Positions 1 to 11,016 of a DNA stretch of 64,000 nucleotides are shown in pieces. The number at the start of each line of letters is the position of its first letter. Positions within the stretch are counted from its first letter, which is position 1. The notes under the pieces are model-generated. The model made no database searches and was not told the origin of the DNA. It saw only the letters and a list, made by a program, of their open reading frames with translations. The stretch is from Epichloe hybrida. Lineage: Eukaryota; Ascomycota; Sordariomycetes; Hypocreales; Clavicipitaceae. The position numbers were made by a program, and so were the translations under genes. Where the stretch lies: assembly GCA_019022495.1 (NCBI GenBank), contig JAFEKR010000008.1, positions 930,001-994,000 on the forward strand. Reading direction: 5' to 3'.

Positions 1-1439
1 CGCACTGTTGCCCAGACCGACAATGCCGAGAAGCAGGCTGAGGGAAAGAAGATTATCGAGCAGCTTGGCAACCTCAAATATGAAGTCTTGCACGACCGTG
101 TCCTTACGTACGTTGTGACCGGAACCAATGATGCTTGCCAATTGAACCGTTAGGCTCATCTATTACGCACAGTCCCATCGTCGACGATGGTTATCCCGAG
201 GAGATCGCGCGCTACAACAAGGAAATTGAGGACCTGGGAAATCCGACATGGTTGAACGTTCCCTGGCTATTCGCGGAATGCTACATGTACAGGTACGATG
301 TTCTTCTTACGACACCCAGTCCATGAATGCGGCATGGGACTGAATTGGATTGCCACAGACGCATCAGCACTTTCTTCAGCTTGACCAAGCACTGTAAAAG
401 CTATGACATCTTCGCTCGCCAGAAGATGGACACCTTCCGAACCTCGCGCAATGCTATTGTTGAGCTGGCTGCCCGTTACAAGGAGTTAGTCACCCAGCTT
501 CGTGCCAACAAGGACGCCACTTACGACGAGGAGGCAGAGAAGCTTCTCTTCAGTGAGATGTTTGAGATTTGTCTCTGGGGCAACGCCACTGACCTGTCTC
601 TTCTCACAAACCTGACATACGAGGACATCCAGAAGCTCCAGGGAAGCAAAGCTCGCAAGGCTGCAGAGAAGAACATCCTGGTCAACGACCTGCCCCTTGC
701 TTACGACACCCTCAAGAAGGCTCGCGACGAGGGCAAGAAGGAGCGCCGAGTGGACTTTGTCCTCGACAATGCCGGATTCGAGCTCTTTGTCGATCTGATT
801 CTGGCTGGTTTCCTTCTCACGTCTGGCCTGGCTACCCAGGTTGTTCTTCGTCCCAAGTCCATCCCTTGGTTCGTCTCTGATGTCCTGCCTGCCGACTTCG
901 GCCTTCTCCTCAACGCTCTGTCCCAGCCCAAGGCCTTCTTCGAGACCCCGTCCGACGATGAGAAACTTCAAGACAAGACCCCTGCCCCTCTGGCTGACCA
1001 AGAGACTGAGGAGCTTCTGTTCGTCTTCCAAGAGTGGGCCACCCTCCACGCTGAGGGCCAGTTGATCATGCGACCGAACCGTTACTGGACTGCTGGCGGC
1101 AGCTTCTGGCGTCTACCCAGCGAGGCTCCCGAGCTACACGAGGACATGAAGGGCGCTGAACTCACCATCTTCAAGGGTGACTTGAACTACCGCAAGCTCA
1201 CCTGCGATGCCCACTGGGACCCCACCACCCCCTGGACCACTGCTCTCGGCCCCATGGGCCCTGGATCCGGCGTCAACGTCCTCTCCCTGCGAACCTGCAA
1301 AGCTGATGTTGTCGTCGGCCTTGCCGCCGGGAAGGACGAGGAGCTGAAGGCCACTGAGGGTGGTGGTGGCGACTCGGGTGCCAGACGATGGGCTTTCCAT
1401 GGCAAGTGGGCCGTAGTCTGCCTGTCGAAAGGGAAATAA
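1..1439 (+). CDS. DUF89/ARMT1-like metal-dependent phosphatase (5' truncated)
   Basis: The exons read <1-107, 173-292 and 359-1439, joined by 65- and 66-bp GT-AG introns. The start codon lies left of the window. The protein matches the DUF89 family in which yeast YMR027W and human ARMT1 fall. Members are metal-dependent phosphatases proposed to clear damaged or side-product sugar phosphates such as fructose-1-phosphate; the methyltransferase activity once claimed for ARMT1 is disputed. Visible hallmarks are the VPWLFAECYMYR stretch, which ends at the second intron, the Asp-Asn metal site in FVLDNAGFELFVDL (about bases 755-800), VLRPKSIPWFVSDVLP, and the second acidic site FKGDLNYRKL (about 1170-1200). 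The second intron is a multiple of three but carries a stop, so it must be removed. The family assignment is firm; the in vivo substrate is unknown. Confidence 0.9.
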
Positions 1440-1710
1440 ATCAATGCATACGGATATACCCGAGAAGTGATGAAATTCTTTTTTTGCGGGTTTCTCTCTA
1501 TTTTCTTTATTTCTTCACAATAGACTATAGATTCGGAGATGAAAAAAAAAAAAAATATCACGATAGACTCGAAGATACAAAATATTTAAGCCTCTTAAAG
1601 GCACACCTTATTGACACCCCCCCCCCTCCCCGGGAGTCGAAGCCTGTTATTGTCAAGAAGCTCGACTCGAGTCCCACCACACAAGATAGTCACTGGATGA
1701 AAGTCGTGAT

Positions 1711-2602
1711 TCAGATTAGACGTCGGCCCCCCCCATAGGAAGGAGGCTGCGAGTACGACGGCGGATCATCATACGACGGAGGACCGCTAGTCGGACCTCC
1801 GTATGACGGAGGCAGCTCCCCAGTCGAGCTTGAAGTGTCCTGACTGCTGGAAAGCTTTGTGGTCGTGACAAGAGTGGTCGGAGCGGGGTGCGTCGGTGAT
1901 TCCCGCCCGCTCGTACCAGTTGCATCGGCGCTTGACTGGTGGGAAACGGTCCGGCTGGGATGTCCGTACGCAGACGAGTGCGTAGTAGTGGGCGCGGGGA
2001 GGACCACCGTCGGGAAGCCGGGCCCAGAAAAGGTGGTGGTGGTGCTCGGCGCCGTGGTGGACGATGTACGGTTTCCGGTGGTGGTGTGCGTGTGGTTCCC
2101 GCGCGGCGCCGTTGGGGAGCCGGGGGGGTATCGGCCGGTGGACGCGGAGGTGCTTCCTGGCCGAGGAGGGGCAGTGCGTGCACTCGAGGAGGCACGGGAT
2201 GCGGATGCGGGGGGGCCGCAGGCGTCCGTTGTGGAAGGGTGCGTGTCCGTGTCCGTGTCCGTGGATGGTGGCCGGCTTTGCGATGCCGTGGGGACGGGCA
2301 CTCCGGGGGAGACCCGGGTCGCGGACGGGCCGGGCGGAGCATCTTCTTCGGAAGAGGAGGGATGGGGATGATGATGATGCCCTGCGGCAGAGGAGGAGGA
2401 GGACCAGGACGTCGTGCCGCTCGGTCCGGCGCAGATGCTGACGGTGGAATAGCACGACGCAGCGCATGCCGTCACCGTCACCGTGGCGGTGCGTTCTGTC
2501 GCGGCGACAAGAGTTGCCCTGGACGTGATATTGTTAGCAGCATGCAGGCCCGTGCCGAATACAGAGGACGAACCCGAGCCCGCAGGCGAGAAACTTGGCC
2601 AT
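1711..2602 (-). CDS. Secreted Ser/Thr/Pro-rich protein (hypothetical)
   Basis: Two exons are proposed, 2602-2574 and 2518-1711, giving 278 residues. The 55-bp intron (donor GTTCGT, branch site GCTAAC, acceptor CAG) sits inside the signal peptide. Splicing creates the N-terminus MAKFLACGLGATLVAA, a good secretion signal that neither exon encodes alone. The mature part is low complexity: TVTVTAC and CAASCYSTVSIC near the start, then long Ser/Thr/Pro tracts likely to be O-glycosylated, a Thr-Asp run, and a C-terminus with repeated PPSYGGP/PPSYDDP motifs. I see no catalytic domain and no clear GPI signal. A cell-wall or adhesin-like role is only an inference. A C homopolymer just before the stop makes the exact C-terminus uncertain. 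Confidence 0.55.
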
Positions 2603-3539
2603 TCTGTCCGTGAGAAGCATCTTGATGATGTGGGCAACAACGTGTATTCAAGTTCACGAAAAGTCCGATTTGCTGTGCCTACGAATTCGAATTCGTTTGT
2701 ACGTGGGGGGTTTGTTGGTTGACGCCCGTGGTCTTTTTATACTTTGTTATGCGACCGAAACATGGGCTTTCTGACGCATTTTTCCTCCCCCTTTCTCTTT
2801 GTTTACGAGAAGACCAAGAAAATAATGCTCTCTCATCTTCGTGTTCGTGTACGAGATTTGTCCTCATGTCTCTTCCCGTGCTCCTTTCGGCCCGCATCCA
2901 GTGTCTGCTCTCTACCACCGTCGTGTGATTGGGGAGGTTGCAGTCCCGATGAGACACAACTGGAGGTATCGCCGGACGAAGTGCACCGTGGGGAGGAGTC
3001 GTACAGGTTCATATGCCGTGCCACGGCGCCGCCGATGCGCAAAACTAGTGGTTCGGCTGTGCGACGAAACAGGTCTTCCCATCTCGATTAGCTCATGTGC
3101 ACGGGCTGATGAGATGGGCAGGAGAGTTGGGACTGAGGTGTTGGCAGATGGCCGGTCCACGTGGGCACAGCGTTCCATTTCCTGGACTGGAATAACGTGG
3201 GAGCTGAAAGTATTGGGAGGGGGGGGATTAGTCAGGAACATGGGGACACGGCCTCGGTAGCGAATATACGATTTCGTGTGACCCTGATGGCGTGGCTGGA
3301 GGAGCACCAGATGCTGGGTATGCTGAACGAGGGAAGAGGGACTTGCACCACGGGAGTCTCATCGATACACCATCAAAAGCTCTGGTGTTGTCAAGTTGAG
3401 GAACCATGTCTTTTTGGGTTGGGGGGGGGGGGCTCCCCCATCGTCATGTTCTAGGTAGTTTGCTGGGCCCTGGCTGTGCGGGAGATGAGGTGCTCTCCTG
3501 CTCCCATCTTTTCCTCCGTCTCAAGTGAATTTGGTCTGG
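2603..3539. other. Intergenic, no gene recognised
   Basis: This stretch of roughly 940 bases has only short overlapping reading frames on both strands, none with family features, splice structure or codon bias. It includes a G homopolymer near 3420-3430. It probably holds the promoter of the secreted protein to the left and the 3' flank of the dismutase to the right. Confidence 0.5.
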
Positions 3540-4354
3540 TTACATAGAGGCCCTGAGATCCTTAAAGGCATCGTCACGCCCCCCCTGGAACCGAGATTCC
3601 GCCGTCTTCCAGTTGATCACCTTCCAGATGCTGTCGATGTACGCCGCCTTGCCGTTCAGGTACTGCAGGTCGCTCGCGTCAGCCACTCCACCTGTGTTCA
3701 GTGAAAACATAGAAGAACCATCATCATGCTGGGTTGTGTGAGAGCCCATGGTTGTTGTTTCATACCTGCAAGTAATAAGCGTGCTCCCACATGTCCACTC
3801 CGAAAATGGGCACTTCACCGCCCACAACAGGATCTTGGTCCTTGGTCGTCACGATGCGCAGGGCACCGCCCTCCTTTACCAACCAGCCCCATCCGCTGCC
3901 CTGCAGTCCCAGAAGAGCCTTGGTAAAGGCAGCCTTGAAGTCGTCGAAGCTGCCCCACGTCATGGCCATGGCAGCCATCAAGGTTGCTGCGCTCTTCGGG
4001 TTGGCCTCCGCTGAGCTGGCCGGCGTCAGGTTCTCCCAGAAAAGAGAGTGGTTGATGTGGCCGCCGCCGTTGAACTTTATGGCGCTCTGCAGGTCAATCT
4101 GTCCTGCAATGTCGCCGGATGCCGTTGCTTTGGCGTACGTCTCGAGAGCCTTGTTGAGGTTGGTCACATACGTCTGGTGATGGACGCTGTGGTGCAGCTT
4201 CATGATTTGCGCCGAGATGCTCGGCTCCAATGCCTGTGGGAGGCCAGTCAGTCAGTCGATCATTCGCTTCAGCTACCTTGATGGATGGGTGAGTCAAGAT
4301 ACGCACATCGTAGGCATAGGGCAGCTTGGGAAGGCTGTAGATTCCGGCAGACAT
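3540..4354 (-). CDS. Manganese superoxide dismutase, cytosolic type
   Basis: Three exons, 4354-4307, 4233-3766 and 3662-3540, with introns of 73 and 103 bp, give 212 residues. The enzyme converts superoxide to hydrogen peroxide and oxygen using Mn (family Fe/Mn-SOD). The four metal ligands are present at His30, His78, Asp163 and His167, the last two inside the signature DMWEHAYY. GGGHINHSLFW, next to the second ligand, is also intact. The reading starts MSAGIYSLPKLPYAYD, so the catalytic fold begins almost at once and there is no room for a mitochondrial transit peptide. This fits the cytosolic Mn-SOD known in some fungi rather than the usual Sod2. The start is fixed because the family's N-terminal motif begins within five residues of it. 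Confidence 0.92.
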
Positions 4355-4835
4355 GGGTGGTACAGGGCGATGAGGCCGATGGAGGGTGAATAGAGATGGA
4401 AAAGTATGATGAGAGGGAGCTTTCAGAGACGATGGAGGGGTAGAAGAAGGCGGTCCATCACATCTTGGCCGAGAGGAGGACAGGAGAATGTCGGGAGTCT
4501 CGGGATACATTCACAAGTCATGAAGCAGACGCCTGTTGACTGAGCAATTTCGACGCCCGCCGCGATTGGGAGCATTTCCGCGCAAACTTGCTCAAGGCGA
4601 TTGCCTCTTTGGGAAGATAAGCCAGCGGGAGCGGCGTTGTGATTGGCTGAAGACTCCTCTCGATTTGGCCCACTACGTGGCGGCCGGCGCACCTGGATGG
4701 ACCTCGCTCGGATCTGAGTGAGCGTGATTGAGCATGTCTCAAATATGCTACAAAGGGAACAGACGTCGTTTCATCATGTGTCCTTGTTCTTTTTCCCTTC
4801 CTTCCTTCCTTTCTTTCCTTTTGTACTTATACTTG

Positions 4836-5497
4836 AAAGTTCCTCTCCTCGCGTGGTGAAGTCAAGGCACTTGGCGAGGTCCCAACTCATCCGGGTCATC
4901 CCCATTCATTCAACCTCACGCAATGTGTGGACCAGAAGTCACTGGTCGACCTCGAGGAGGAGCGCTGGCCGCCCTCAGTGCCCCGAGAAACGATTCGCTG
5001 TGCCATCTTTCGCTCCAAGGCGATCTTGCCTTTCACACTCCGGGACAGCCAGGTAGTGCCGAAGCCACACATGCGAGATTCACTCCGAGCGAACGGGGGG
5101 GTCTGACTCTCGGTGACGTGGACAGTCTGCGCGTCGTCATCCAGTATGTTCTCTGGCACCGGCCCCATCTCCATCACACGCGACATCTCTCTGATGAAGT
5201 TACAGTTCAATAGGGGACATGACCAAACCCGCGGGCGAATGTGGCCTGTTCCACCAGTTCACCATCGGCAACGCGGTCCCCTCGAGTAGCTATGTCGAGC
5301 TCCCTCTCGACTCGCCTCTATCCCTCGAAGTCGGCGACGACGGCATCATAGGGAGGAGGGTATCCATCTCATCGACGACGGATTCGGGTCCCGAGGTTTT
5401 GCTTGCGGAGGGAATCGTGGGATTCAATTTCCTGGAGCAGTGTCCTCCTCTCTGTGATCCGCCGCGAGATGAGACCGGGGAAGCGAGTGCCAACTGA
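4836..5497 (+). pseudogene. Frame-broken coding remnant of unknown function
   Basis: Three successive stretches have coding-like codon use with C/G in third positions, but they lie in different frames. About 4836-5054 reads ...NLTQCVDQKSLVDLEEERW... and ends at a possible donor, CAG|GTAGTG. About 5140-5215 reads MFSGTGPISITRDISLMKLQ. About 5220-5497 reads TKPAGECGLFHQFTIGNAVP onward to a stop. No set of GT-AG introns I tried joins all three, and two shifts fall next to runs of G (5094-5100 and 5213-5216). This suggests either a decayed gene or base-calling indels in homopolymers. I do not recognise the family. Antisense open frames across the same bases have poorer codon use. Confidence 0.35.
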
Positions 5498-5967
5498 TAT
5501 TGATACTGACGACGCAAATTGCCGTGTCGTAAGATCGCGACTAGATTACGAATACGAATCTACCGTGGCTTCCGGTGGACACACGAATTTTAATTTTTTT
5601 TCAGGGTGGTATTCGCCGAGAACACCCACAAATGATGCGAGATGAGAACAATTTGGCCAGGAGTTTTCCAAGCAATAACATGATATTCATGCAGGTATCG
5701 ATCCCCCGGCGGCCGGCGATTTCATTCTGGCAAGTGATTTGTCCACAGTGATCTAGTTCGGCATGAAGCAAGAAGCCTCCTGAAGAATTTTGCTACTGGA
5801 TTTGTGCACCGAAATTGCTTGCCTATGCCTCCACTCTGCCATTCGTCAAACGGTCAATCTTGACATTCTGATGGCGAGCGTTCAGTATGGTCACATCAAT
5901 GAGAGTGTGTACCATGTATGCCGTCGTAGCGGCTTGGTATAGCCTTGTTCATTATTGGCGGTGACTA
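5498..5967. other. Intergenic, no gene recognised
   Basis: About 470 bases between the coding remnant and the 3' end of the phosphotransferase gene. No credible coding, RNA or repeat signal was seen. Confidence 0.5.
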
Positions 5968-7405
5968 CTACTGTTTGTTCCCACCAGAAGAGTTCTCCAC
6001 AAGAGCCTTTAGGCGTCCATCGCTCTCATACCGCTTCAATGCTGCCTCTTTCCATTCATCCCAGCCCTGCTCAACCCCAAAGACCTCAAGGATGGCATTT
6101 GCCAACGGCAACGCGTAGGCCCATTCGGGCTCGAGCCCCAAGCCCCAGAAGAATCTTCTCATCTTCTCATCTCTCATGTGGCTTGCCAACATCGATCCTT
6201 TCTCATGCAAGGCATTTCTCAAAGCAACGTCTTCTGAACTAAGCGAGACATTCCCTTCGCAAAGAGCTCTCATGTCAGCGGATACGAGCGATAGGGCAAA
6301 CGCCTCTCGTCGCGGAACTACACGCGCCATCTGCCAGTCGATGATGCCGGTAATGTTGAGGTCTTCGTCAACCATCAGGTGATCACCCTTATCGTCAACG
6401 TGTTTCAGGAAAAATTTGTCCTCGGAATCGGACAACTGAGACACATTGTCTTGGAGGAAGCGATATACCAAATAGGCTTCGACGGCGAATTGGGGATAGA
6501 GCTGGCCGTCCGCAATCAACGCCAGGTACTGCTCGGCCCAGGCCGTATAGTAGGCCGCCGAAGTCTCGAATGGCCCGTATGGGTCAAGACAGACGAATCT
6601 ATCGCTGGCCGTGGCAGAGACCGATGGCAGGTCGTCGGGAGATTCGACATACAGAGAACCCGCTTTCGCGAATGGATGCTTCTCCAACTCGGCAAAGATG
6701 TCGGCGAGACCCTTCCAAACCTTGGCGGCGTCTCCTTGACCATCCCACGGCTTGCCTGACAACTCCTCCATGAGGAGAAAACAGGCCCCGATGCCATGGT
6801 CGGTACCTTGAGACGGGATACCGAACGAGAAAGCCCGTGGCGCCGGTACTGCGGTAGTCTCCAGAAACTTGAGTGTTGCATATTCGCTGCGGACCAGGTA
6901 CTCTGCGAGAGAGACAGGTAGACCGACGGCAAAGCCCGTAACCCGCGGCAGTCGCAAGAGCCACGACGGAGATCCATCACCGAAGCGGATGCGGGCGTGG
7001 TAGTTGGCACATCCCGTAAGAGCGCCCACCCCGACAACTTTGGAAGGGTATTCGATGACACAAGGTTTGCCATGGTTCAGGCCGGAAGCGAGTTCGCAAA
7101 CTGCCGCCTCATTGATCTGGGCGCGAAGGCGGCCGATTTCAGCAGCAATGAGCGCGTTGTAGGCTGCATCATCCAAATCCTCAACATAGCAATGCCGCGG
7201 TCAGCATTTCATTGGAACTTAAAGTGGTATGGATTGTGGTAGGTATGGGCGAATCTTAACTTACGCCGGTGTCGCACTTGTGATATTCCGGAGACATGTG
7301 AACTCCGCAGAAGTATCTGCTGCACATATCGCACCCGGCTCCATCGGCGCGCGCACTCGGTCTTCCGCACTCGGACACTGAGCAGTCAAAGAACCTCTGC
7401 AGCAT
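5968..7405 (-). CDS. Zinc-knuckle / aminoglycoside-phosphotransferase-like fusion protein
   Basis: Two exons, 7405-7265 and 7179-5968, with an 85-bp intron (GTAAGT donor, GCTGAC branch), give about 450 residues. Exon 1 encodes a compact Cys/His module: C and C in FDCSVSECGR, then CDMC, FCGVH and EYHKC, resembling AN1-type zinc fingers. Exon 2 encodes a phosphotransferase-family (APH/choline-kinase fold) domain with VGVGALTGCANYHARIRF as the nucleotide loop, FLLMEELSG as the hinge, and catalytic loop KHVDDKGDHLMVDED followed by ITGIIDWQ. In classical APH proteins the loop reads HGDxxxxN. Here the Asp is kept but the Mg-binding Asn position is His. Such proteins are common in filamentous fungi and their substrate is not known. 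It faces a small Cys/His protein across a 601-bp spacer. Confidence 0.82.
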
Positions 7406-8006
7406 TATGCAAGTCTGTGGTGGGGAACAGTATCGATGTCTGACGTGAAGAAGATGTTGAAAGGGAAGGGAGAGCAGGCCAGGCGCGGTGCGAAAATTCT
7501 TCTGTTGCTGTTGGTTGAGATTCTGATCAAACCCACTCTCAGCAGTCAGCTGTCGTGGGTTGGGCACGTGATTTGGGAAAAGATGTCCCCTAGCAGGATG
7601 ATTGAAGAGAAATGATTGAATTGATTGGTCTGGTCTATCGTACAAGTGGAAGAATAAAAGCTCCTCTTTTATAGAGAGAGCAGTGTAAATAAAAGTCGTA
7701 TGCTTTTTCGTGAGTGATATCGCGTTTGGCTACGTGCATCTTCAGCTTGCCTAATACGGTCACACATGCATATTATTTGTCATGGACAATTATCCGCCAT
7801 CGGGCAACAGAAATCTCGGCACTTTTGCTTTGGCCTCGATAAGTTGTGATCAATGGCTGCAAAACATAAGTATAATGTTCACCAACCCGAACACCTCAAG
7901 CCCTCCTTTTCCTCTCATTCTTCAATACCACTCATCAAAAACCTTTCACCCGCTTTTCAACCAACATATCAACTTTCCATGCTCCACGACATCTTCATAG
8001 ATCAAA
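7406..8006. promoter_or_regulatory. Divergent promoter region
   Basis: The 601-bp spacer between two outward-facing genes that both encode Cys/His modules. It contains a GCACGTGA box near 7564 and a short AT-rich stretch near 7660-7690. A shared promoter is inferred from layout only. Confidence 0.4.
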
Positions 8007-8236
8007 ATGTCGCCATCAACCGTCAACAACACTCTTGTCGACACCAACACCACTACTGGGGCCAAAACTCCTGTCGACCAGGTTGCTCAAAGCAGCCGAT
8101 GTGCCAAGAAAAATTGTAACAATCGGGCAGAGGCAAACTCCCGCTTCTGTACCGCTCGTGAGTTCAACCTATCGCTGGGCATGAGGCTACTCTGATTCTG
8201 ACGCATGTTGACTCAATGGAAACAGACAAGGGCTAA
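8007..8236 (+). CDS. Small Cys/His (zinc-knuckle-like) protein, 53 aa
   Basis: Exons 8007-8157 and 8226-8236 with a 68-bp intron (GTGAGT donor, CAG acceptor). The second exon holds just three codons and the stop. The product is a Ser/Thr-rich N-terminus followed by a C-terminal module containing CAKKNCNN and, after a short linker, RFCTAHKG. The spacing Cys-x4-Cys then Cys-x3-His suggests a zinc knuckle of the kind repeated in plant and oomycete WRKY19-like fingers. Removing the intron is needed to bring in the His. Without it the frame would read on and lose the module. The gene's small size and divergent pairing with a zinc-knuckle fusion gene are the only context clues. The function is unknown. 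Confidence 0.6.
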
Positions 8237-8907
8237 TAATCAAGCTCTGCAATCGTCATGTCACATGGGTGCTAGAGTGTTTTGCTGGACATGTTTCATT
8301 TGACACACTCCTTGATTCATTCAAGGTCATCATTTTTCTGGGTCGGCTTTCCTCATTAATGGGCGATTACTAGGAACTGAGCTTGAGGACAGGTTCACCC
8401 ACGCATGATACGAACAAGGACGCGAAAGAAGGATTGGACGGTGGTGCTGAAGTAACGACGCGACATGTTGTGACAGATGGCGATATTCTAACTGACCCCG
8501 AGGAAAAGAATAAGTGGATGATCCACGATTCTATCCATGTGCTGTCCGTCGGCAGCGAAGGGAGAGAATGGCATTAAATATTAGACGGAGTGACTGCTAA
8601 TATTATGAGAACACATCGTCGCCATCTTTTGTATAGCCGGCTGGGGGGATGGGCGGCAAGGTGCTCACGACTTGACGCCCTGGGTTGTTGTTGTTGGTTG
8701 TTGTTGTTGTTGGTTGATAATTGTCTCCAGTGCGGCGGTTGGCGCTAGCCTGTCGTCCTGATTGGCCCACAACCAGCACCGCCTTCTCCCTGCGGCAAGG
8801 CTAGTCTATGTAGTCGCCCCCACGCACCGCACAGAATTCAGCATGTACCTCCGTTTATTCTCCTCGCAAAACCCCACATTGGGAACCCAGGTTGTGGCTC
8901 CCGAGAA
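8237..8907. other. Intergenic with GTT-rich microsatellite
   Basis: No gene recognised. A (GTT)n-type imperfect microsatellite lies at about 8684-8716. The right end should contain the kinase promoter. Confidence 0.5.
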
Positions 8908-10450
8908 ATGCTGATGGCGCCTTTGTTGAAATGGGCAAGAGGACTTTTCCGTCGAGGTCCACTGAAACCTTTGCGATTCCCAACAACGGGCTTCAACGTC
9001 GTTCCCGCGTCCGAGGTGCTCGAGGAGGAACACTACGACGAGTTCAAGTCGGGCAACTACTGTCCAGTCAATATCGGCGATGTCTATGCTTCCAACACGT
9101 ATCAAATCCTCGGCAAGCTGGGATTTGGTTCAACTTCAACAGTTTGGCTTGCCCGCAACCTCCAGTATGCGCCCCCTGACTCCAAAATTTGGCATCTCAT
9201 GCGGTGCTGAAATTCACCAATCTTAGCAATCGTGAGTATTTTGCCCTGAAAGTGTTTACGCGAAATCACGGCGACGCGTGCAAAAACGAGCTTCACACCT
9301 ACCAAACCATAGAGAAGGCGAATCGTTACCACCCTGGCCACCAGCATATCAGGACTGCCGTGGGCATGTTTGCCATAGAGCGGCTAGGGGGGAATCGCCA
9401 GTGCCTCGTCCAACCGCCCATGTGGGACAGCTGGAAAGACCTTCTATACCGGAATCCAAGTGGCCGCTTCTCCACAGCGCTGCTGAAGGGTGGTCTGCGG
9501 CATCTCTTCCTGGCCCTCGACTACCTGCACACGGAGTGCAAGCTTGTCCACACCGGTATGCTCTACACATTTCGCGTACATGCGTTTTTTTTTCTTTCTG
9601 ACGCGGTGCGATAAGATATTAAAGCAGATAACATATTACATGCCATTGCCGATAAAGGCATCCTCAAATCCTTCGTCAAAGACGAGATGACGATGACCTC
9701 TCCCCGCAAATACGTCAATGGCGCTCCTGTGTACATGTCTAGGCGGTTCGGCTTGCCCGAAGATTTTGGCAGAATTGTGCTCGGCGATTTCGGAGAGGTG
9801 GTGAAAGGAGACATGAAACGAAACCACGACGCGCAGCCGGACGTCTACAGGTCGCCTGAAGTTATGCTCAAGGCTGCTTGGAGCTACCCGATCGATATAT
9901 GGAACGTAGGGGCCATGGTATGTCGCTCAGTCCCTGGAGAAACATAACTCGCCGATTGAGTGAGTGTGTTAACTGAGTGGTTCCACAGATATGGGATGTA
10001 TTTGAGGGCGGCCACTTATTCCACGGTCTCGATCCCAGTCCCGAAAAGGGTTACTATACGACTAGGGCGCACCTTGCAGAAATCATTGGGCTCCTGGGTC
10101 CACCGCCACTAGATCTGCTCCAGCGAGGGACCCGAAGCAAAGAGTTCTTTTCAGAAGATGGTGCGTTTGTGTTATCTGTGAACTACCTACACTGATTAGT
10201 GGTTAACTTTACAAGTAACCAACGACATGGGAGGCTAATGCGATAGTTTGAAACAGGTCAATGGATTGCGGATTGCCCAATACCTCAAGGCAACAGTCTG
10301 GAGAAGGCGGAGTTGGTCCTCGCCGGGAAGAACAAGGAAATGTTCCTCAATTTCGTGAGGGGGATGTTGACATGGCGACCGGAGGACCGCAAGACAGCAA
10401 AAGAATTGCTCGAGGACCCATGGTTGAGGACCTGGGAAATCTCCGATTAG
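8908..10450 (+). CDS. SRPK-like serine/threonine protein kinase
   Basis: Five exons, 8908-9164, 9227-9555, 9616-9917, 9989-10160 and 10257-10450, with introns of 60-96 bp, give 417 residues. It is a fungal SR-protein-kinase-like enzyme (CMGC group), expected to phosphorylate Ser/Arg-rich substrates. The N-terminus contains the family's RFPTTGF and PVNIGDVYAS. The glycine loop is GKLGFGSTSTVWLA and the ATP lysine is in FALKVF. The catalytic loop HTDIKADN is assembled across the second intron. The Mg site DFG is in VLGDFGEV and the activation-segment end is YRSPEVML. The C-terminal lobe ends near LLEDPWLRTW, and the last exon supplies the EDR motif helix. All key residues are present, so it should be active. 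The start at 8908 is followed by a second Met two codons later. Confidence 0.88.
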
Positions 10451-11016
10451 AGATTCTCAAGCTTTCCCGCCACAGTGTGGTCGAATGCCCAATCAACTCC
10501 ACACAACAGTCGAATTGGCCAGCTAATGAAAGACAACACTGAACCTGAATTCACACCTCGGTTCCTGTGGCATTGACACGCCGATATGCCAACGCGGCGC
10601 CGGGATGTTCACACCAGCTTCGCATTCTCCCTGGAGACTGCACTTTAACGACGATGTCACGTCGATAACCGCAGCTGGCTTCCGGGTACACGCTCAGTCT
10701 GTAAATGCGGAAAATTGACAGAAAAAAGTTCAGCATGTCTACCAACCTGTGCAGAGTTGGGAAAGAGACAGTCGCGACATGTGCTGGCCCCTCGTGCAAC
10801 AGGGCGACGCATACCGAGAAGCTCTCACATCCTTCTCTCTTTCCCAGAAAATGGTCCAACGGAACAGCCGGCTCGTTTGGAACTGCGTACTAGACTAGTC
10901 TCCCGTTCCCGTTCCCTGTTCGCAGATGCTGCCTCACTATAAAAGACTCAACGCCAACATGTGCTCGTCGCTCGTACCATACAAGGGTCATTCATTCCTT
11001 CGTAGACCCCCCCAAC
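10451..11016. other. Intergenic
   Basis: Between the kinase and the 3' end of the DUF1766 gene. A minus-strand frame at 10551-10859 contains a Cys-containing stretch, but I could not build a spliced model with a sound start. A TATAAAAG box lies at about 10939 without an obvious downstream plus-strand gene. Confidence 0.4.

Noticed and set aside
10551..10859. Minus-strand 102-codon frame with Cys residues
   Set aside because: A GTAGAC...TTACAG intron is visible, but every join tried leads to an immediate stop, and no signal peptide or family is evident.
10935..10980. TATAAAAG box as promoter of a plus-strand gene
   Set aside because: No plus-strand coding sequence follows; the downstream DNA is the 3' end of the minus-strand DUF1766 gene.
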